Assembly (NCBI RefSeq): GCF_003865375.1
Contig: NZ_RQVS01000004.1
Location: 62,001-126,000, forward strand
From: Gulosibacter macacae
GTDB taxonomy: Bacteria > Actinomycetota > Actinomycetes > Actinomycetales > Microbacteriaceae
Length of the DNA stretch: 64,000 nucleotides
Reading direction: 5' to 3'
In this document: piece by piece, positions 37,850 to 47,116 of the stretch
Numbering within the stretch: position 1 is the first letter of the stretch
How the letters are laid out: every line of letters starts with the position of its first letter
The notes under the pieces: model-generated
The model's input: only the letters and a program-made list of their open reading frames with translations
Told to the model about the DNA's origin: nothing
The model's database searches: none
Program-made: the position numbers and the translations under genes

Positions 37850-38905
37850 ATGACAAAACGACGCCGCGATCTGCCCGATGATGCGCCGAGGCCAACACAA
37901 GACGAACTCGACGAGGCGCGGCACCTGGGCGCACTCACCGGCGTGATGCCGGTGTTCGCCGAATACTTGGAAGGCTCGGAAGCCGCCCGCTCCCCCGAGG
38001 TGCCCGCCCACCTCTACGAAGAAGACGCCGACCCTGGCGACAATTGGGCCTATGGCCCCGACGGCTCACGCATGTGGGGGCGCTTCGGTGCCGCAGGCCT
38101 GCTCGCCCTCGATCGCAACCGCGGTGTGCTGCTGCAACACCGCGCCGCCTGGAGCCACTTCGGCGGCACCTGGGGGATTCCCGGTGGCGCCCTGAATCGT
38201 GGCGAAGATGCACACACCGCCGCGATGCGCGAAGCGTTCGAAGAAGCTGCCGTGCCGCCGGATGCGCTTGATCCGCTGTTCAGTCGAGTGGTCGACCTCG
38301 GTTTCTGGCGATACACGACCCTCGTCGCCGAAACCACCCGCACGATCGAAGCGCGCATCACCGATGAAGAATCAGCCGGCCTTGCCTGGGTCGCGCCGAG
38401 CGAACTCGAGCGATTGAAACTGCATCCCGGTTTCGGCAGTTCGTGGCCGGTGCTGCGCACCCAATTGGGCCCGCGGCCGCTCCTCGTCGTCGATGTCGCC
38501 AATGTCATGGGTGCGAAACCCGACGGCTGGTGGCGTGATCGCGCGGGCGCCGCGGCACGGCTCATCCGCGACCTTGCTCGGGTCGCCACGACTGGTGTTG
38601 ATGCAGCGCTCTTCGACATGGATGCGGCGGTCGTGTGGCCGCGCGTCGTATTCGTCGTCGAAGGGCAGGCTGTGACGGATGCGGTGCTCACCGAGTCGCG
38701 CCACCCGCGGGTGAGCGTGGTGGCCGCCTCGGGCGCGGGTGATGACCGCATCCTCGAAGCAGTTTCGGAGGCCGCGAGCGCCGCTCCTGAACTGCCGATT
38801 CTGCTCGCGAGCAGTGACCGCGAATTGCGTGCGCGCGCCGCTGAGTTTGGCGCGAACGCCATCGGGGGCGCAGCCGCGTTGCAGCTCGCGCCAGACGACG
38901 AATAG
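37850..38905 (+). CDS. NUDIX hydrolase fused to a NYN/PIN-like domain
   Basis: This is a 351-residue two-domain protein. The NUDIX domain (about 75-195) has a complete Nudix box around GGALNRGEDAHTAAMREAFEEAA. The C-terminal part (about 210-350) starts LLVVDVANVMG and has VVAASGAGDDRI and LLASSDRELRARA. These are the acidic positions expected of NYN/PIN-type nucleases. Such a pairing suggests a role in RNA or nucleotide turnover, but this is inference. GGAGG precedes the ATG. The 214-bp gap upstream holds a 12-bp palindrome (GGCACCGGTGCC, 37792-37803) but no gene. Confidence 0.82.
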   Translation: MTKRRRDLPDDAPRPTQDELDEARHLGALTGVMPVFAEYLEGSEAARSPEVPAHLYEEDADPGDNWAYGPDGSRMWGRFGAAGLLALDRNRGVLLQHRAAWSHFGGTWGIPGGALNRGEDAHTAAMREAFEEAAVPPDALDPLFSRVVDLGFWRYTTLVAETTRTIEARITDEESAGLAWVAPSELERLKLHPGFGSSWPVLRTQLGPRPLLVVDVANVMGAKPDGWWRDRAGAAARLIRDLARVATTGVDAALFDMDAAVVWPRVVFVVEGQAVTDAVLTESRHPRVSVVAASGAGDDRILEAVSEAASAAPELPILLASSDRELRARAAEFGANAIGGAAALQLAPDDE

Positions 38906-39019
38906 GCAAGGCCGACGATGAGTAGGTGAATTCCACAGCCAGACTCGCCTGGCGCTCAGCCCACCCGTCGTAACATGCAAAAGAGCGTCGGGATCACCGA
39001 TCGAAACCGCGAGGGAGCT

Positions 39020-40213
39020 ATGCACCGGAACACAAGCGCGGTCGTACGCGCCGGTTTTGTCGCCGAGTTCGGCCAGGAACCCGCCGGCATTTGGTCGGCT
39101 CCTGGTCGTGTGAGTCTCATGGGTGACCACACCGACATCGAAGACGGCATCACTTATGGCTTCACCTACGAGGCCCGTTCTGCCGTCGCCGTGCGCCTGC
39201 GCGACGACGACCAGATCAGCATTCGCACTGACCTCACCGATGAGCAGGTCGAAACGACGCTCGCCGAACTCACCCCGCCGACCGAGCACAGTTGGAAGGA
39301 CTACCCGCTCGGCGTGATTTGGGCGATGCGCAATTGGCTCGCCGACCGTCCCGCCGACGACGAGGGCGCGACCCCACGAACGGCGACGGGGCTCGACCTC
39401 TTCATTACGACTGATGTGCCGATCGGCGGCGGACTGGCTTCGAGCGCATCGCTTTGTGCAGCGCTCACGGTCGCGCTCAACGAACTTTGGGATCTCGATG
39501 TCGACCGCTATCGGCTCGCCCGCTTCGGCCACGAGGTCGAGAATGTCTATATCGGCGCCTCGGCCGGCATGTCCGATCACGTGACCGTGCTGTCGGGCGA
39601 TGAAGACCACGATGTGTTCTTTGACGCCCGCGGCGGCGATGTTTCGCTCATCGATGTGCCAGCGCTTGCCGCTGAGGGCTTCGCGCCAATCCTGATCGAA
39701 AGCGGCGAGACCCACCGTAATTGGGCTGGCACCGTCAACGATCGCCACGAGGCGTGCCAGCGTGTGTCGCGCACGCTTGGGCTCCAGGCGCTGCGTGAAA
39801 TGGATGCGGACGATCTGCAGGCGGCGGCCGAGCGTGTCGATCCGGTCGATTTTCAGCGGGCACGGTACATCGTGACCGAGATTCAGCGCGTGCTTGATTT
39901 CACGCGGCTCTTGCGCACCGAGGGTGCGAGCGCGGTCGGGCGGCTCTTTACCGAGTCACAGCAGTCATTGCGGGATGATTTTGAGGTGTCGACGAAGCGG
40001 GTCGACACGATCTGTGAGATTGCGCTCGCCGCTGGGGCTACCGGTGCCCGGATGACAGGATCTGGTTTTGGCGGGTCGGTGTTTGCGCTCGTGCCGCTCG
40101 AACACGTTGACCAATTGCGGTCAATGCTTGCCGAGGCGTACGCCGAGTACGGCTGGGAGGGCCTCGAAATCTACGAGGCGCACTCCTCCCCCGGCGCCCG
40201 CCGCGACGCGTAG
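39020..40213 (+). CDS. galK: Galactokinase (GHMP kinase family)
   Basis: This GHMP-fold sugar kinase, by family, phosphorylates galactose to galactose-1-phosphate. It has 397 residues. Motif 1 is APGRVSLMGDHTDIEDG (the family norm is GRVNLIGEHTDYNGG). Motif 2 is GGGLASSASLCAAL and motif 3 is GARMTGSGFGGSVFAL. The changed Glu-to-Asp and the unusual ITYGFTYEAR make the exact sugar less certain. I chose ATG 39020, with GGGAG just upstream. The ATG at 38975 overlaps a TAACAT that looks like a -10. No other Leloir-pathway genes adjoin it. Confidence 0.85.
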   Translation: MHRNTSAVVRAGFVAEFGQEPAGIWSAPGRVSLMGDHTDIEDGITYGFTYEARSAVAVRLRDDDQISIRTDLTDEQVETTLAELTPPTEHSWKDYPLGVIWAMRNWLADRPADDEGATPRTATGLDLFITTDVPIGGGLASSASLCAALTVALNELWDLDVDRYRLARFGHEVENVYIGASAGMSDHVTVLSGDEDHDVFFDARGGDVSLIDVPALAAEGFAPILIESGETHRNWAGTVNDRHEACQRVSRTLGLQALREMDADDLQAAAERVDPVDFQRARYIVTEIQRVLDFTRLLRTEGASAVGRLFTESQQSLRDDFEVSTKRVDTICEIALAAGATGARMTGSGFGGSVFALVPLEHVDQLRSMLAEAYAEYGWEGLEIYEAHSSPGARRDA

Positions 40214-40221
40214 GGCGCAGG

Positions 40222-40296
40222 GGTCTCGATACGCTTCGCTACTCGACCAACCAGGGAATCTGGTTGGTCGAGTAGCGCGAAGCGCGTATCGAGACC
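40222..40296. repeat. Full dispersed inverted repeat (type A) between galK and folD
   Basis: A near-perfect palindrome has arms 40222-40254 and 40260-40296 with a 5-base spacer. The second arm carries two extra GC dinucleotides. The core is GGTCTCGATACGCTTCGCTA then CTCGACCAACC. It sits between convergent genes and could terminate both. Confidence 0.92.
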
Positions 40297-40309
40297 ACCC
40301 ACGCACCGC

Positions 40310-41191
40310 TTACAGCTGCGAGCGCTCCGCAGTCTCCACGACATTCGCGAGCAGCAGCGCCCGGGTCATCGGTCCGACCCCACCGGGGTTCGGCGACACC
40401 GCGCCAGCCACATCCCACACTGCCGGGTCGACATCGCCGCGCACCTTCGACTTGCCCGTGTCGGGGTCTTCAATGCGCGAAACACCCACATCGAGCACTG
40501 CCGCGCCCGGCTTCACCCAATCGGGCTGCACGAGCGAGGCCGAACCGGCCGCCGCGATGATCACGTCGGCCGTGCGCGCGATGGCGCCGATGTCGGGCGT
40601 ACCCGTGTGCGTCAGTGTCACCGTCGCATTGATGCTGCGGTGGGTGAGCAGCGAACCGATTGAGCGACCCACCGTCACACCACGACCAATCACCACGACA
40701 TGCTTGCCATCGAGCGAGATGCCGTTGCGCTGCAGCAACTCGATGCATCCGCGCGGAGTGCACGGCAGCGGCGAGTGAATTGGCGTTTTGGCATTGAGCA
40801 CGAGTCGACCAAGGTTCATTGGATGCAGACCATCCGCATCCTTGGCCGGATCGATCCGCTCGATCACCGCATCCTGATCAATGTGCTTCGGCAACGGGAG
40901 CTGCAGAATGTAGCCGGTGCACGCTGGATCGGCGTTGAGCGCATCGATAGCTGCCTCAACGTCGTCCTGAGTGGCATCCGCGGGGAGGTCCACGCGAATC
41001 GACTCAATGCCCACGGCCTCGCAATCGCGGTGCTTGCCCGCGACATAGAGCTGCGAGCCCGGGTCGTTACCGACGAGCACCGTCGCAAGGCCTGGCACGA
41101 TACCGGCCTCGCGCAACTTGGTGACACGCTCGCGCAGTTCGTCCTTGATTTGGCCCGCGGCAAACGTGCCATCAAGTCGACGCGCGGTCAT
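40310..41191 (-). CDS. folD: Methylene-THF dehydrogenase/methenyl-THF cyclohydrolase FolD
   Basis: This enzyme interconverts 5,10-methylene-, methenyl- and 10-formyl-tetrahydrofolate using NADP. The protein has 293 residues. It has the catalytic Lys segment [14 protein letters not shown], the [13 protein letters not shown] motif, and the NADP site [17 protein letters not shown] with THTGT following. The start overlaps the glyA stop (ATGA), so it is translated with glyA and shares the ZTP riboswitch. Its 10-formyl-THF feeds PurN and PurH, also in this window. Confidence 0.97.
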   Translation of the reverse strand: MTARRLDGTFAAGQIKDELRERVTKLREAGIVPGLATVLVGNDPGSQLYVAGKHRDCEAVGIESIRVDLPADATQDDVEAAIDALNADPACTGYILQLPLPKHIDQDAVIERIDPAKDADGLHPMNLGRLVLNAKTPIHSPLPCTPRGCIELLQRNGISLDGKHVVVIGRGVTVGRSIGSLLTHRSINATVTLTHTGTPDIGAIARTADVIIAAAGSASLVQPDWVKPGAAVLDVGVSRIEDPDTGKSKVRGDVDPAVWDVAGAVSPNPGGVGPMTRALLLANVVETAERSQL

Positions 41192-42462
41192 GCGTAGACC
41201 AGGCCCTCGTAAAGCGGGAAAGCCTGGGCGAGCGCGGCGGTGCGAGCCTTGAGCGCGGCGATGTCGGGGTTCGGCTTGAGGGCCGAGGCGATGACATCAG
41301 CAACCTCGGCGAATTCGGCGTCGCCGAAGCCGCGGCTCGCAAGCGCCGGCGTGCCGATGCGCAGGCCCGAGGTGACCATCGGCGGGCGCGGGTCGTTCGG
41401 CACCGAGTTGCGGTTCACCGTAATGCCGACCTCGTGCAGCAGGTCTTCGGCCTGCTTGCCATCGATCACCGCGTCGCGGAGGTCAACGAGCACGAGGTGC
41501 ACCTCGGTGCCGCCGGTGGTGAGGGCGATACCCGCCTCGCGCACATCGGCCTGGGTGAGGCGCTCGGCGAGCAGCTGGGCACCGCGGAGCGTGCGCTCCT
41601 GGCGGTCGCGGAATTCCGGCGTCATCGCGAGCTTGAACGCGGTGGCCTTTGCCGCAATGACGTGCATGAGCGGGCCGCCCTGCTGGCCCGGGAAGACTGC
41701 CGAGTTGATCTTCTTCGAGAGTTCGGCGTCGTTGGTGAGGATGAGGCCCGAGCGCGGGCCACCGATCGTCTTGTGCACCGTCGACGAAGTGACGTGGGCG
41801 TGCGGCACCGGGTTCGGGTGCAGGCCCGCGGCGACAAGGCCAGCGAAGTGGGCCATGTCGACCCAGAGGTAAGCGCCCACCTCGTCGGCGATCGCGCGGA
41901 ACGCAGCGAAGTCGAGCTGACGCGGGTAGGCCGACCAACCGGCGATGATCACCTTCGGCTGGTGCTCGAGCGCGAGGCGACGCACCTCATCCATGTCGAC
42001 GAGGCCAGTCTCGTAGTTCACGCCATAGGCGGCCACGTTGTAGAGACGGCCCGAGAAGTTGATCTTCATGCCGTGCGTGAGGTGGCCACCGTGGTCAAGC
42101 GAGAGGCCGAGGATGGTGTCGCCAGGGGTGGCGAGGGCGTGGAGCACGGCGGCGTTCGCCGAGGCACCCGAGTGGGGCTGCACGTTCGCGAACTCGGCGC
42201 CGAACAGCTGCTTCGCGCGGTCGCGGGCGAGGTCTTCAGCGACATCGACGACTTCGCAGCCGCCGTAGTAGCGGCGGCCGGGGTAACCCTCGGCGTACTT
42301 GTTCGTGAGCACGCTGCCGACAGCCTCAAGCACCGAACGGGGCACGAAGTTTTCGGAGGCGATCATCTCGAGCGTGTTGCGCTGACGCTCGAGTTCGCCC
42401 TGTAGCACCGCGTTGATCTCGGGGTCGACCTGCGAAAGCGGAAGGTTCTGGTAATCGGACAC
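41188..42462 (-). CDS. glyA: Serine hydroxymethyltransferase
   Basis: This PLP enzyme converts serine and THF to glycine and methylene-THF. The protein has 424 residues. It has the PLP-lysine in [16 protein letters not shown] and early conserved [14 protein letters not shown] and [18 protein letters not shown] chose the GTG at 42462 because AAGGAG lies about 7 bases upstream. The ATG at 42480 overlaps that Shine-Dalgarno, and longer forms run into the riboswitch. It forms an operon with folD. Confidence 0.97.
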   Translation of the reverse strand: MSDYQNLPLSQVDPEINAVLQGELERQRNTLEMIASENFVPRSVLEAVGSVLTNKYAEGYPGRRYYGGCEVVDVAEDLARDRAKQLFGAEFANVQPHSGASANAAVLHALATPGDTILGLSLDHGGHLTHGMKINFSGRLYNVAAYGVNYETGLVDMDEVRRLALEHQPKVIIAGWSAYPRQLDFAAFRAIADEVGAYLWVDMAHFAGLVAAGLHPNPVPHAHVTSSTVHKTIGGPRSGLILTNDAELSKKINSAVFPGQQGGPLMHVIAAKATAFKLAMTPEFRDRQERTLRGAQLLAERLTQADVREAGIALTTGGTEVHLVLVDLRDAVIDGKQAEDLLHEVGITVNRNSVPNDPRPPMVTSGLRIGTPALASRGFGDAEFAEVADVIASALKPNPDIAALKARTAALAQAFPLYEGLVYA

Positions 42463-42514
42463 GTGGGACTCCTTAGTCATTCCGGCTCTGCGAACTGGAT
42501 GGTCTTGGTGTCGG

Positions 42515-42588
42515 CGAGCCCAGGCGTGCGGCTCGTGATCCGTGGCCGCTCCCCGATGGTGACCCACCTGACGCCAGTCGCGACTCGA
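42515..42588 (-). promoter_or_regulatory. ZTP (pfl) riboswitch upstream of glyA-folD
   Basis: The reverse strand reads CGACTGGCGT, CAGGTGGGTCACCA, CGGGGAGC and, after a variable stem, CCGCACGCCTGGGC. These are the conserved blocks of the pfl/ZTP riboswitch in the right order and spacing. A TAGGAT hexamer (42592-42597) places the transcription start at its 5' end. ZTP/ZMP signals lack of 10-formyl-THF, so binding should raise glyA-folD expression. No U-run terminator is visible before the Shine-Dalgarno, so control may be at translation. Confidence 0.88.
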
Positions 42589-42641
42589 ACAATCCTAGAC
42601 CTAGCATCCGGGGTCGTTGCCGCAGATGACCGGATGTGTCG

Positions 42642-43916
42642 CTACTGTGCCGGCGTGGCCCCGCCGCGTAGCGCATCCTGTCGCCGCTTCATGCGCAGGT
42701 CGATGATGACCGACATGATTGTCGCGCCCGCAATGAGCGTGAGATAGAACGCGCCCGGCGCACTGAAGCCGAAGTCGTCGAGGAGGAGCCCGCCGAGGTA
42801 GGCGCCCGAAGCTATGCCGAGGTTGAATCCCGAGGTGTAGAGGGCGCTCGCAAGATCGCGCTGATTGTTCGGCGAAACCGCGATGAGCCGCGATTGCAGC
42901 AACACCGGCATGAAGCCCATCGACACGCCCCACACGAGGATGCCGACGATGACGAGGGCAAATTGACCGGGCAGGAGCGCCACTAATCCGCCACCGATGA
43001 GCATGAGCGCGGCCGACACATAAAAGCCGATGCGCGGGCGACCGGTGAAGATCGTGCCGGTGAGCGCGGTCGCGATCGCGGCGGCGACGCCATAACCGAA
43101 AAGCACTGCTGGGAGCCATGGTTCGGGCAGGGAGCCCGGACCAAGAAGGTAGGGCGAGATATAGGAATAGAAGCCGTACTGCCCGGTCATGATCAGTGCG
43201 CAGAGGATGCACGTGAGTACGACCATCCGCATCGATCGATTCGGCCGTGGCGGCAGATTGGCCGCGCGACCGATCTGCTCGGGGTCACCAAGGGCACCCG
43301 GGGCGGGCTGCACTTCGATCGGTGAGGTGTCGACGGGCACGCGATCGGCACCGCGCGGCAGTACAAACCAGAGCAGCACCGCGACCACGAGGCAGCTCAG
43401 CGCGAGCACGACGAAGGTCCAGCGCCAGCCGACGAACTGGCCGAGGGCGGTCCCGAGCGGCACGCCGAGTACGAAGGCAAGGCCACCACCGCCCGAGGTA
43501 ATTGACACCGCTTTCGTGAGGTTTTCACGGCTCACGAGGGTGCCCGTGTAGGCGGTCACCGAAGCCCAGAAGACCCCATGCGCGATGCCGGTGAGGATGC
43601 GCGTAAGCACGATGAGCGAGTAGGTCGGAGCGATTGAGGTGAGGAGCGTGCCGACCACGAAGGTCGTAAGCACCGCCACGAGCAGGATGCGCTTCGGCAC
43701 CCGGTGCAGGAGCGCCATGAGCGGCGTCGAGGTGATCACCACGGTGAACGCGAAGATCGACATGAGTAGGCCCACCTGCGAGTCACTCACCCCGAGGTCG
43801 GGGCTCATGAGGTGCATGAGGCCCGTCGGCAACATCTCGATAGTGATCGACATGAACGTCGCCGCCGCGAGCATGATCAGCGGCAGCAGCGGGAGTTTTT
43901 CAGTGGTCGTGGGCAC
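42642..43916 (-). CDS. MFS transporter, DHA1/AraJ-like efflux family
   Basis: This 424-residue protein has about 12 membrane helices and a central cytoplasmic loop (about 190-225). The family features are IEMLPTGLMHLMSPDLGVSDSQVGLLMSIFA at the first helices and the motif A region LMALLHRVPKRILL. It is probably an exporter of sugars or drugs. The GTG start follows a reverse-strand TAGGCT (43923-43928) by 6 bases. It shares a divergent promoter region with purU that holds a palindromic repeat. Confidence 0.88.
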   Translation of the reverse strand: MPTTTEKLPLLPLIMLAAATFMSITIEMLPTGLMHLMSPDLGVSDSQVGLLMSIFAFTVVITSTPLMALLHRVPKRILLVAVLTTFVVGTLLTSIAPTYSLIVLTRILTGIAHGVFWASVTAYTGTLVSRENLTKAVSITSGGGGLAFVLGVPLGTALGQFVGWRWTFVVLALSCLVVAVLLWFVLPRGADRVPVDTSPIEVQPAPGALGDPEQIGRAANLPPRPNRSMRMVVLTCILCALIMTGQYGFYSYISPYLLGPGSLPEPWLPAVLFGYGVAAAIATALTGTIFTGRPRIGFYVSAALMLIGGGLVALLPGQFALVIVGILVWGVSMGFMPVLLQSRLIAVSPNNQRDLASALYTSGFNLGIASGAYLGGLLLDDFGFSAPGAFYLTLIAGATIMSVIIDLRMKRRQDALRGGATPAQ

Positions 43917-43953
43917 CGATAGAGCCTACGCGTCACCAGTAGCACTTGATAGG

Positions 43954-44026
43954 TGCCAATCTCCGCCTCACAGCACGCTATGTCTGCTGTGAGGGGAGAT
44001 AGGTGGCTGTGAGGCGGGAATTGGCA
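43954..44026. repeat. Imperfect 22-bp inverted repeat between MFS gene and purU
   Basis: Arms 43954-43975 (TGCCAATCTCCGCCTCACAG, CA) and 44005-44026 pair with few mismatches. A third copy of GCTGTGAG lies at 43986-43993. It could be an operator for either gene or a REP-like element. Confidence 0.65.
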
Positions 44027-44061
44027 CGCGACCGCCGCGACCGTTGTCGTACGCTGGTGCG

Positions 44062-44931
44062 GTGAACGACACCGCCCCCACCAAAATGCAGCACTGGGTA
44101 CTCACCCTCAATTGCGATGACCGCTCCGGCATTGTGCATGCCGTGACCGCCGCGATTGTCGCGGCGGCAGGAAACATCGCCGAGCTGCAACAATTCTCTT
44201 CGACCGACACCGGCCGATTCTTCTTGCGCCTCGAGGTGGACTCCCCCGTGACGCGCGGTGCGCTGCTCGCCGAACTCAACCCGGTGGCCGAGCGCTTTGG
44301 TGCCGACATCACCCTGGACGTTGCCGGTCGCCCGCTGCGCACCCTCGTGCTCGCCTCGAAGGCCGAGCACTGCGTCAACGACCTGCTCTTCCGTCAGCGC
44401 GCTGGCCACCTGCCGATCGAGGTGCCGCTCGTGATGGCGAATCACCCGACCCTCGCGCCGCTCGCCGAGTTCTACAAGGTGCCGTTCGAGCACCTCGCGG
44501 TGACGAACCAGGATGAGAAGGCCGCGTTCGAGCGCCGAGTGCTCGAAGTCGTCGACGAGCACGACATCGAGCTCGTTGTGCTCGCTCGCTACATGCAGAT
44601 TCTCTCGCCCGAGCTCTGCGAAGCGCTCGAGGGCCGGGCGATCAACATTCACCACTCGTTCCTGCCCGGGTTCAAGGGCGCGAACCCCTACCGCCAGGCG
44701 CACGCTCGCGGCGTCAAGCTCGTCGGTGCCACCGCACACTTCGTCACGACCGACCTCGATGAGGGTCCGATCATTGAACAGAACGTGCGTCGCGTCGACC
44801 ACGCTGATTCGGTCGCCGAACTGCAGTCGATGGGCCAGGATGAGGAGTCGCGCACGCTCACGCAGGCGGTGAAGTGGTTCGCCGAGCACCGCATCCTGCT
44901 CGACGGCCAGCGCACGATCGTCTTCCGCTAA
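44062..44931 (+). CDS. purU: Formyltetrahydrofolate deformylase PurU
   Basis: This enzyme hydrolyses 10-formyl-THF to formate and THF, balancing the one-carbon pool and supplying formate. The protein has 289 residues. An N-terminal ACT domain (about 5-80, LNCDDRSGIVHAVTAAI) is followed by a formyltransferase domain with the catalytic Asn-His-Asp set (NIHHSFLPGFKGANPYRQA and later VDHADS). I chose the GTG at 44062 because TACGCT (44050-44055) ends 6 bases upstream, the leaderless pattern. Confidence 0.96.
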   Translation: MNDTAPTKMQHWVLTLNCDDRSGIVHAVTAAIVAAAGNIAELQQFSSTDTGRFFLRLEVDSPVTRGALLAELNPVAERFGADITLDVAGRPLRTLVLASKAEHCVNDLLFRQRAGHLPIEVPLVMANHPTLAPLAEFYKVPFEHLAVTNQDEKAAFERRVLEVVDEHDIELVVLARYMQILSPELCEALEGRAINIHHSFLPGFKGANPYRQAHARGVKLVGATAHFVTTDLDEGPIIEQNVRRVDHADSVAELQSMGQDEESRTLTQAVKWFAEHRILLDGQRTIVFR

Positions 44932-44975
44932 CCCGCGGCAGACGACCGTGCACCCGGCCGGCTAGGCCGAACCCG

Positions 44976-46109
44976 CTAGGCCATCGCCGGGGTGTTCCAG
45001 AGCGGCAGCACCGTGCCGATACCGCGCTCGACCGCATTGCGGTAGATCGCGGTGCCCCAGGCGACATCTTCGATCGGCAGGCCGCCGACCGAGAAGAGCA
45101 CGATCTCCTCGTCGTTTCGGCGCCCATCGGCGTCGCCGGTGACGACCGGACCGAGCTCCTCGATATCCCAGTGACGCAGTTTGCCCTCGGCGACGAGGTC
45201 GAGGAACTTGCACCCGATAATGCCGACGAATTGGTGGGTCGGCGGCGGCGCATCCATTGCCCAGGCTTCGTAGAGTCCGTAGCTGTCGACGACCTTCCGC
45301 ACCGAAGTGTCTTCGAGCCCTTCATCGATGTTGGCTGGCGCCGGCATGGCGACGAAGGCACCCGGCTTCAGCCACTCGCGGCGCAGCATCGGGTAGTTCT
45401 CGACGTCTCCGGCCTTCGCGGTGGCGCAATAGGCCACGACATCGGCGCCGTGCACGGCGGCTTCGTTCGAGTCGACGATGCGGATATCGGTGATCTGCGG
45501 GAGTTCGGCGCGCACCCACGTGACAAAGTCATCGAGGCTCGCTTGGCCGCGACCCCGCACCTGCACGGTGTCGAGGTTCGGGAGCACTGCAGCCATCGCC
45601 GCGAGCGTCGTGCGGCCCATGACGCCAGGGCCGACCACACCCGCCACGCGCGAGTCTTGCCGCGCGAAGTAGCGGGCGCCGACGCCCGAGACCGCACCGG
45701 TGCGCATCGCCGAGAGCAGGTTCGCCGACATGATGGCGAGGGGCGCTGCCGTATCGGTGTCATTGAGCGTGAACATGAGGATCGAACGCGGCAGCCCCTT
45801 CTCACGATTCGCGAGATTCGAGCCGTACCACTTCACGCCAGTCGTGCCGAAGCTACCGCCGAGGTAGGCCGGCATGGCGGTGAATCGACGCTCATCATCG
45901 CCCTTCGGCATGGTTGGGAAGGGCGGGTCGTCGGGGAAGATCATGCGGGCGCCGTGCGAGTCATTGTTCGGACCGGCCATGCGGTAGTCACCGCGGGCGT
46001 AAAGATCAAACGTCTCGTTCATCACCTCGACACAGTGGGGCATGTCGAGCACGCCGGCCGCAATCATGTCGGGTTCAGAGAGGTATCGGAAGTCGATGCG
46101 GGTATCCAT
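44976..46109 (-). CDS. Ornithine cyclodeaminase / mu-crystallin family protein
   Basis: This 377-residue NAD(P)-binding protein of the OCD family has conserved KWYGSNLANREKGLPRSILMF near residue 93 and the Rossmann glycine motif GVVGPGVMGRTTLAAM (about 160). The length and the MDTRIDFRYLSEPDMIAAGVLD start resemble proteins labelled tyramine oxidase subunit B. I cannot decide between an amino-acid cyclodeaminase, an imine reductase and that role. AAGGAG precedes the ATG, and no partner genes adjoin. Confidence 0.82.
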   Translation of the reverse strand: MDTRIDFRYLSEPDMIAAGVLDMPHCVEVMNETFDLYARGDYRMAGPNNDSHGARMIFPDDPPFPTMPKGDDERRFTAMPAYLGGSFGTTGVKWYGSNLANREKGLPRSILMFTLNDTDTAAPLAIMSANLLSAMRTGAVSGVGARYFARQDSRVAGVVGPGVMGRTTLAAMAAVLPNLDTVQVRGRGQASLDDFVTWVRAELPQITDIRIVDSNEAAVHGADVVAYCATAKAGDVENYPMLRREWLKPGAFVAMPAPANIDEGLEDTSVRKVVDSYGLYEAWAMDAPPPTHQFVGIIGCKFLDLVAEGKLRHWDIEELGPVVTGDADGRRNDEEIVLFSVGGLPIEDVAWGTAIYRNAVERGIGTVLPLWNTPAMA

Positions 46110-46215
46110 CGGCGCTCCTTCGGTGCTTCACGCGCGCACCGATTGGGAGCGCGCATCCTGTTCTGGCGCGGATGCGCGCCGCAGGGAATAGTACGGCCTC
46201 ACCCCGACCGATCGG

Positions 46216-46264
46216 AAACCGAACGCGACCGCCCAGTTTGGCCTGGACGGTCGCGAATTCGGTG
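46216..46264 (-). terminator. Hairpin after the Gre-like gene
   Basis: ACCGAACGCGACCG and CGGTCGCGAATTCGGT pair with a 2-base bulge around an 18-19-base interior. It lies 4 bp past the stop on the reverse strand. Confidence 0.55.
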
Positions 46265-46268
46265 TTGC

Positions 46269-46736
46269 TTAGGCGACAGAATCGATGCGGTGCTTGACTC
46301 CGTTAAAGGTAAATTCGTCGCCGGCGCGCAGCCCCTCGATCGCCGGGTAAATCGGCGCGTCGGGCGAGATGCCCTGAAACTCGTTCCCCTCGCTCTCAAA
46401 CGTGGCAGCAACGACACCGACGACGAAGAATTCGCCATCGAGTTCGATCACGGCGCCATCGCCGACGGTGTCGCGCGGCTCGAAGCCAAGCGAGAGCACA
46501 CGCTTGAGCGCCTCGCGCTGCGCATCAGCACTGGCGCGGTCGATGGCGCTGATATCGGCCGCGGCGTCGGCCTGTGAGAGATCGTCGACGGTGTGCGACT
46601 GGGTCCGATCGACCTTAGAGGCAGCGCGCTGTTCCTCCGCATTCGCTTCAGCCGCTGCGATGTCGGCGCGCAGGGCGCTGGCGAGGGCTTCTTGGATGCG
46701 CAGCTTCGCAGCAGCGTCGAGGTTGAGTTCGCTCAT
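46269..46736 (-). CDS. GreA/GreB-like transcription factor homologue
   Basis: This 155-residue protein has an N-terminal helical coiled-coil (about 5-85, rich in Ala, Glu and Asp) and a C-terminal FKBP-like domain (about 95-152). The ISPDAPIYPAIEGLRAGDEF segment matches the GreA/GreB C-terminal pattern. It may bind the RNA polymerase secondary channel, but lacks clear conservation at the coiled-coil tip, so transcript-cleavage activity is uncertain. AAGGAG precedes ATG 46736. An upstream in-frame extension is a shadow. Confidence 0.75.
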   Translation of the reverse strand: MSELNLDAAAKLRIQEALASALRADIAAAEANAEEQRAASKVDRTQSHTVDDLSQADAAADISAIDRASADAQREALKRVLSLGFEPRDTVGDGAVIELDGEFFVVGVVAATFESEGNEFQGISPDAPIYPAIEGLRAGDEFTFNGVKHRIDSVA

Positions 46737-46800
46737 GGGGGCTCCTTCGTCACGCGGGTCGGATGTTGAGCGTACTGCGGCCGACTTGTGGTGCGGCTGG

Positions 46801-47094
46801 CTAATGCCGAATCTGGGTCGCGAGCCGGGATGCGGCCATCGGTCCGATCTGCTCGACGACGATGCGGCGGTGGTCAGGATGCTCGAAATAGGTTCGCCAG
46901 GCCTCCTCGGTTTCGAAGGTGGCGACGACTGCGAAATCGGCGGTGCCCTCGCAGAACCCGGCGTTGGCGCCGACGGCGTATTCGATGCAGCCTTCGAGCG
47001 TGGTGGCAAAGGCTTCGAGGTTCTGTTGGAGCGCGGCGACCTGCTCGGTGGTGACTTCGGGGTGCCAATTGAAGATGACGACGTGTTTGATCAT
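46801..47094 (-). CDS. Dabb-family (stress-responsive A/B barrel) protein
   Basis: This 97-residue dimeric alpha/beta-barrel protein starts IKHVVIFNWHPEVTTEQV and has the family HPDHRRIVVEQIGP segment. Members include stress proteins and small-molecule-handling enzymes. The substrate is unknown. It lies 64 bp upstream of the Gre-like gene on the same strand and is divergent from a DNA glycosylase gene across a type B repeat. Confidence 0.88.
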   Translation of the reverse strand: MIKHVVIFNWHPEVTTEQVAALQQNLEAFATTLEGCIEYAVGANAGFCEGTADFAVVATFETEEAWRTYFEHPDHRRIVVEQIGPMAASRLATQIRH

Positions 47095-47116
47095 GGTGAC
47101 ATTGTGCTTGATGAGG

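Noticed and set aside
38975-39019. Longer galactokinase N-terminus from ATG 38975
   Set aside because: It has no Shine-Dalgarno, its ATG overlaps a TAACAT promoter-like hexamer, and the added residues do not look like GHMP kinase sequence.
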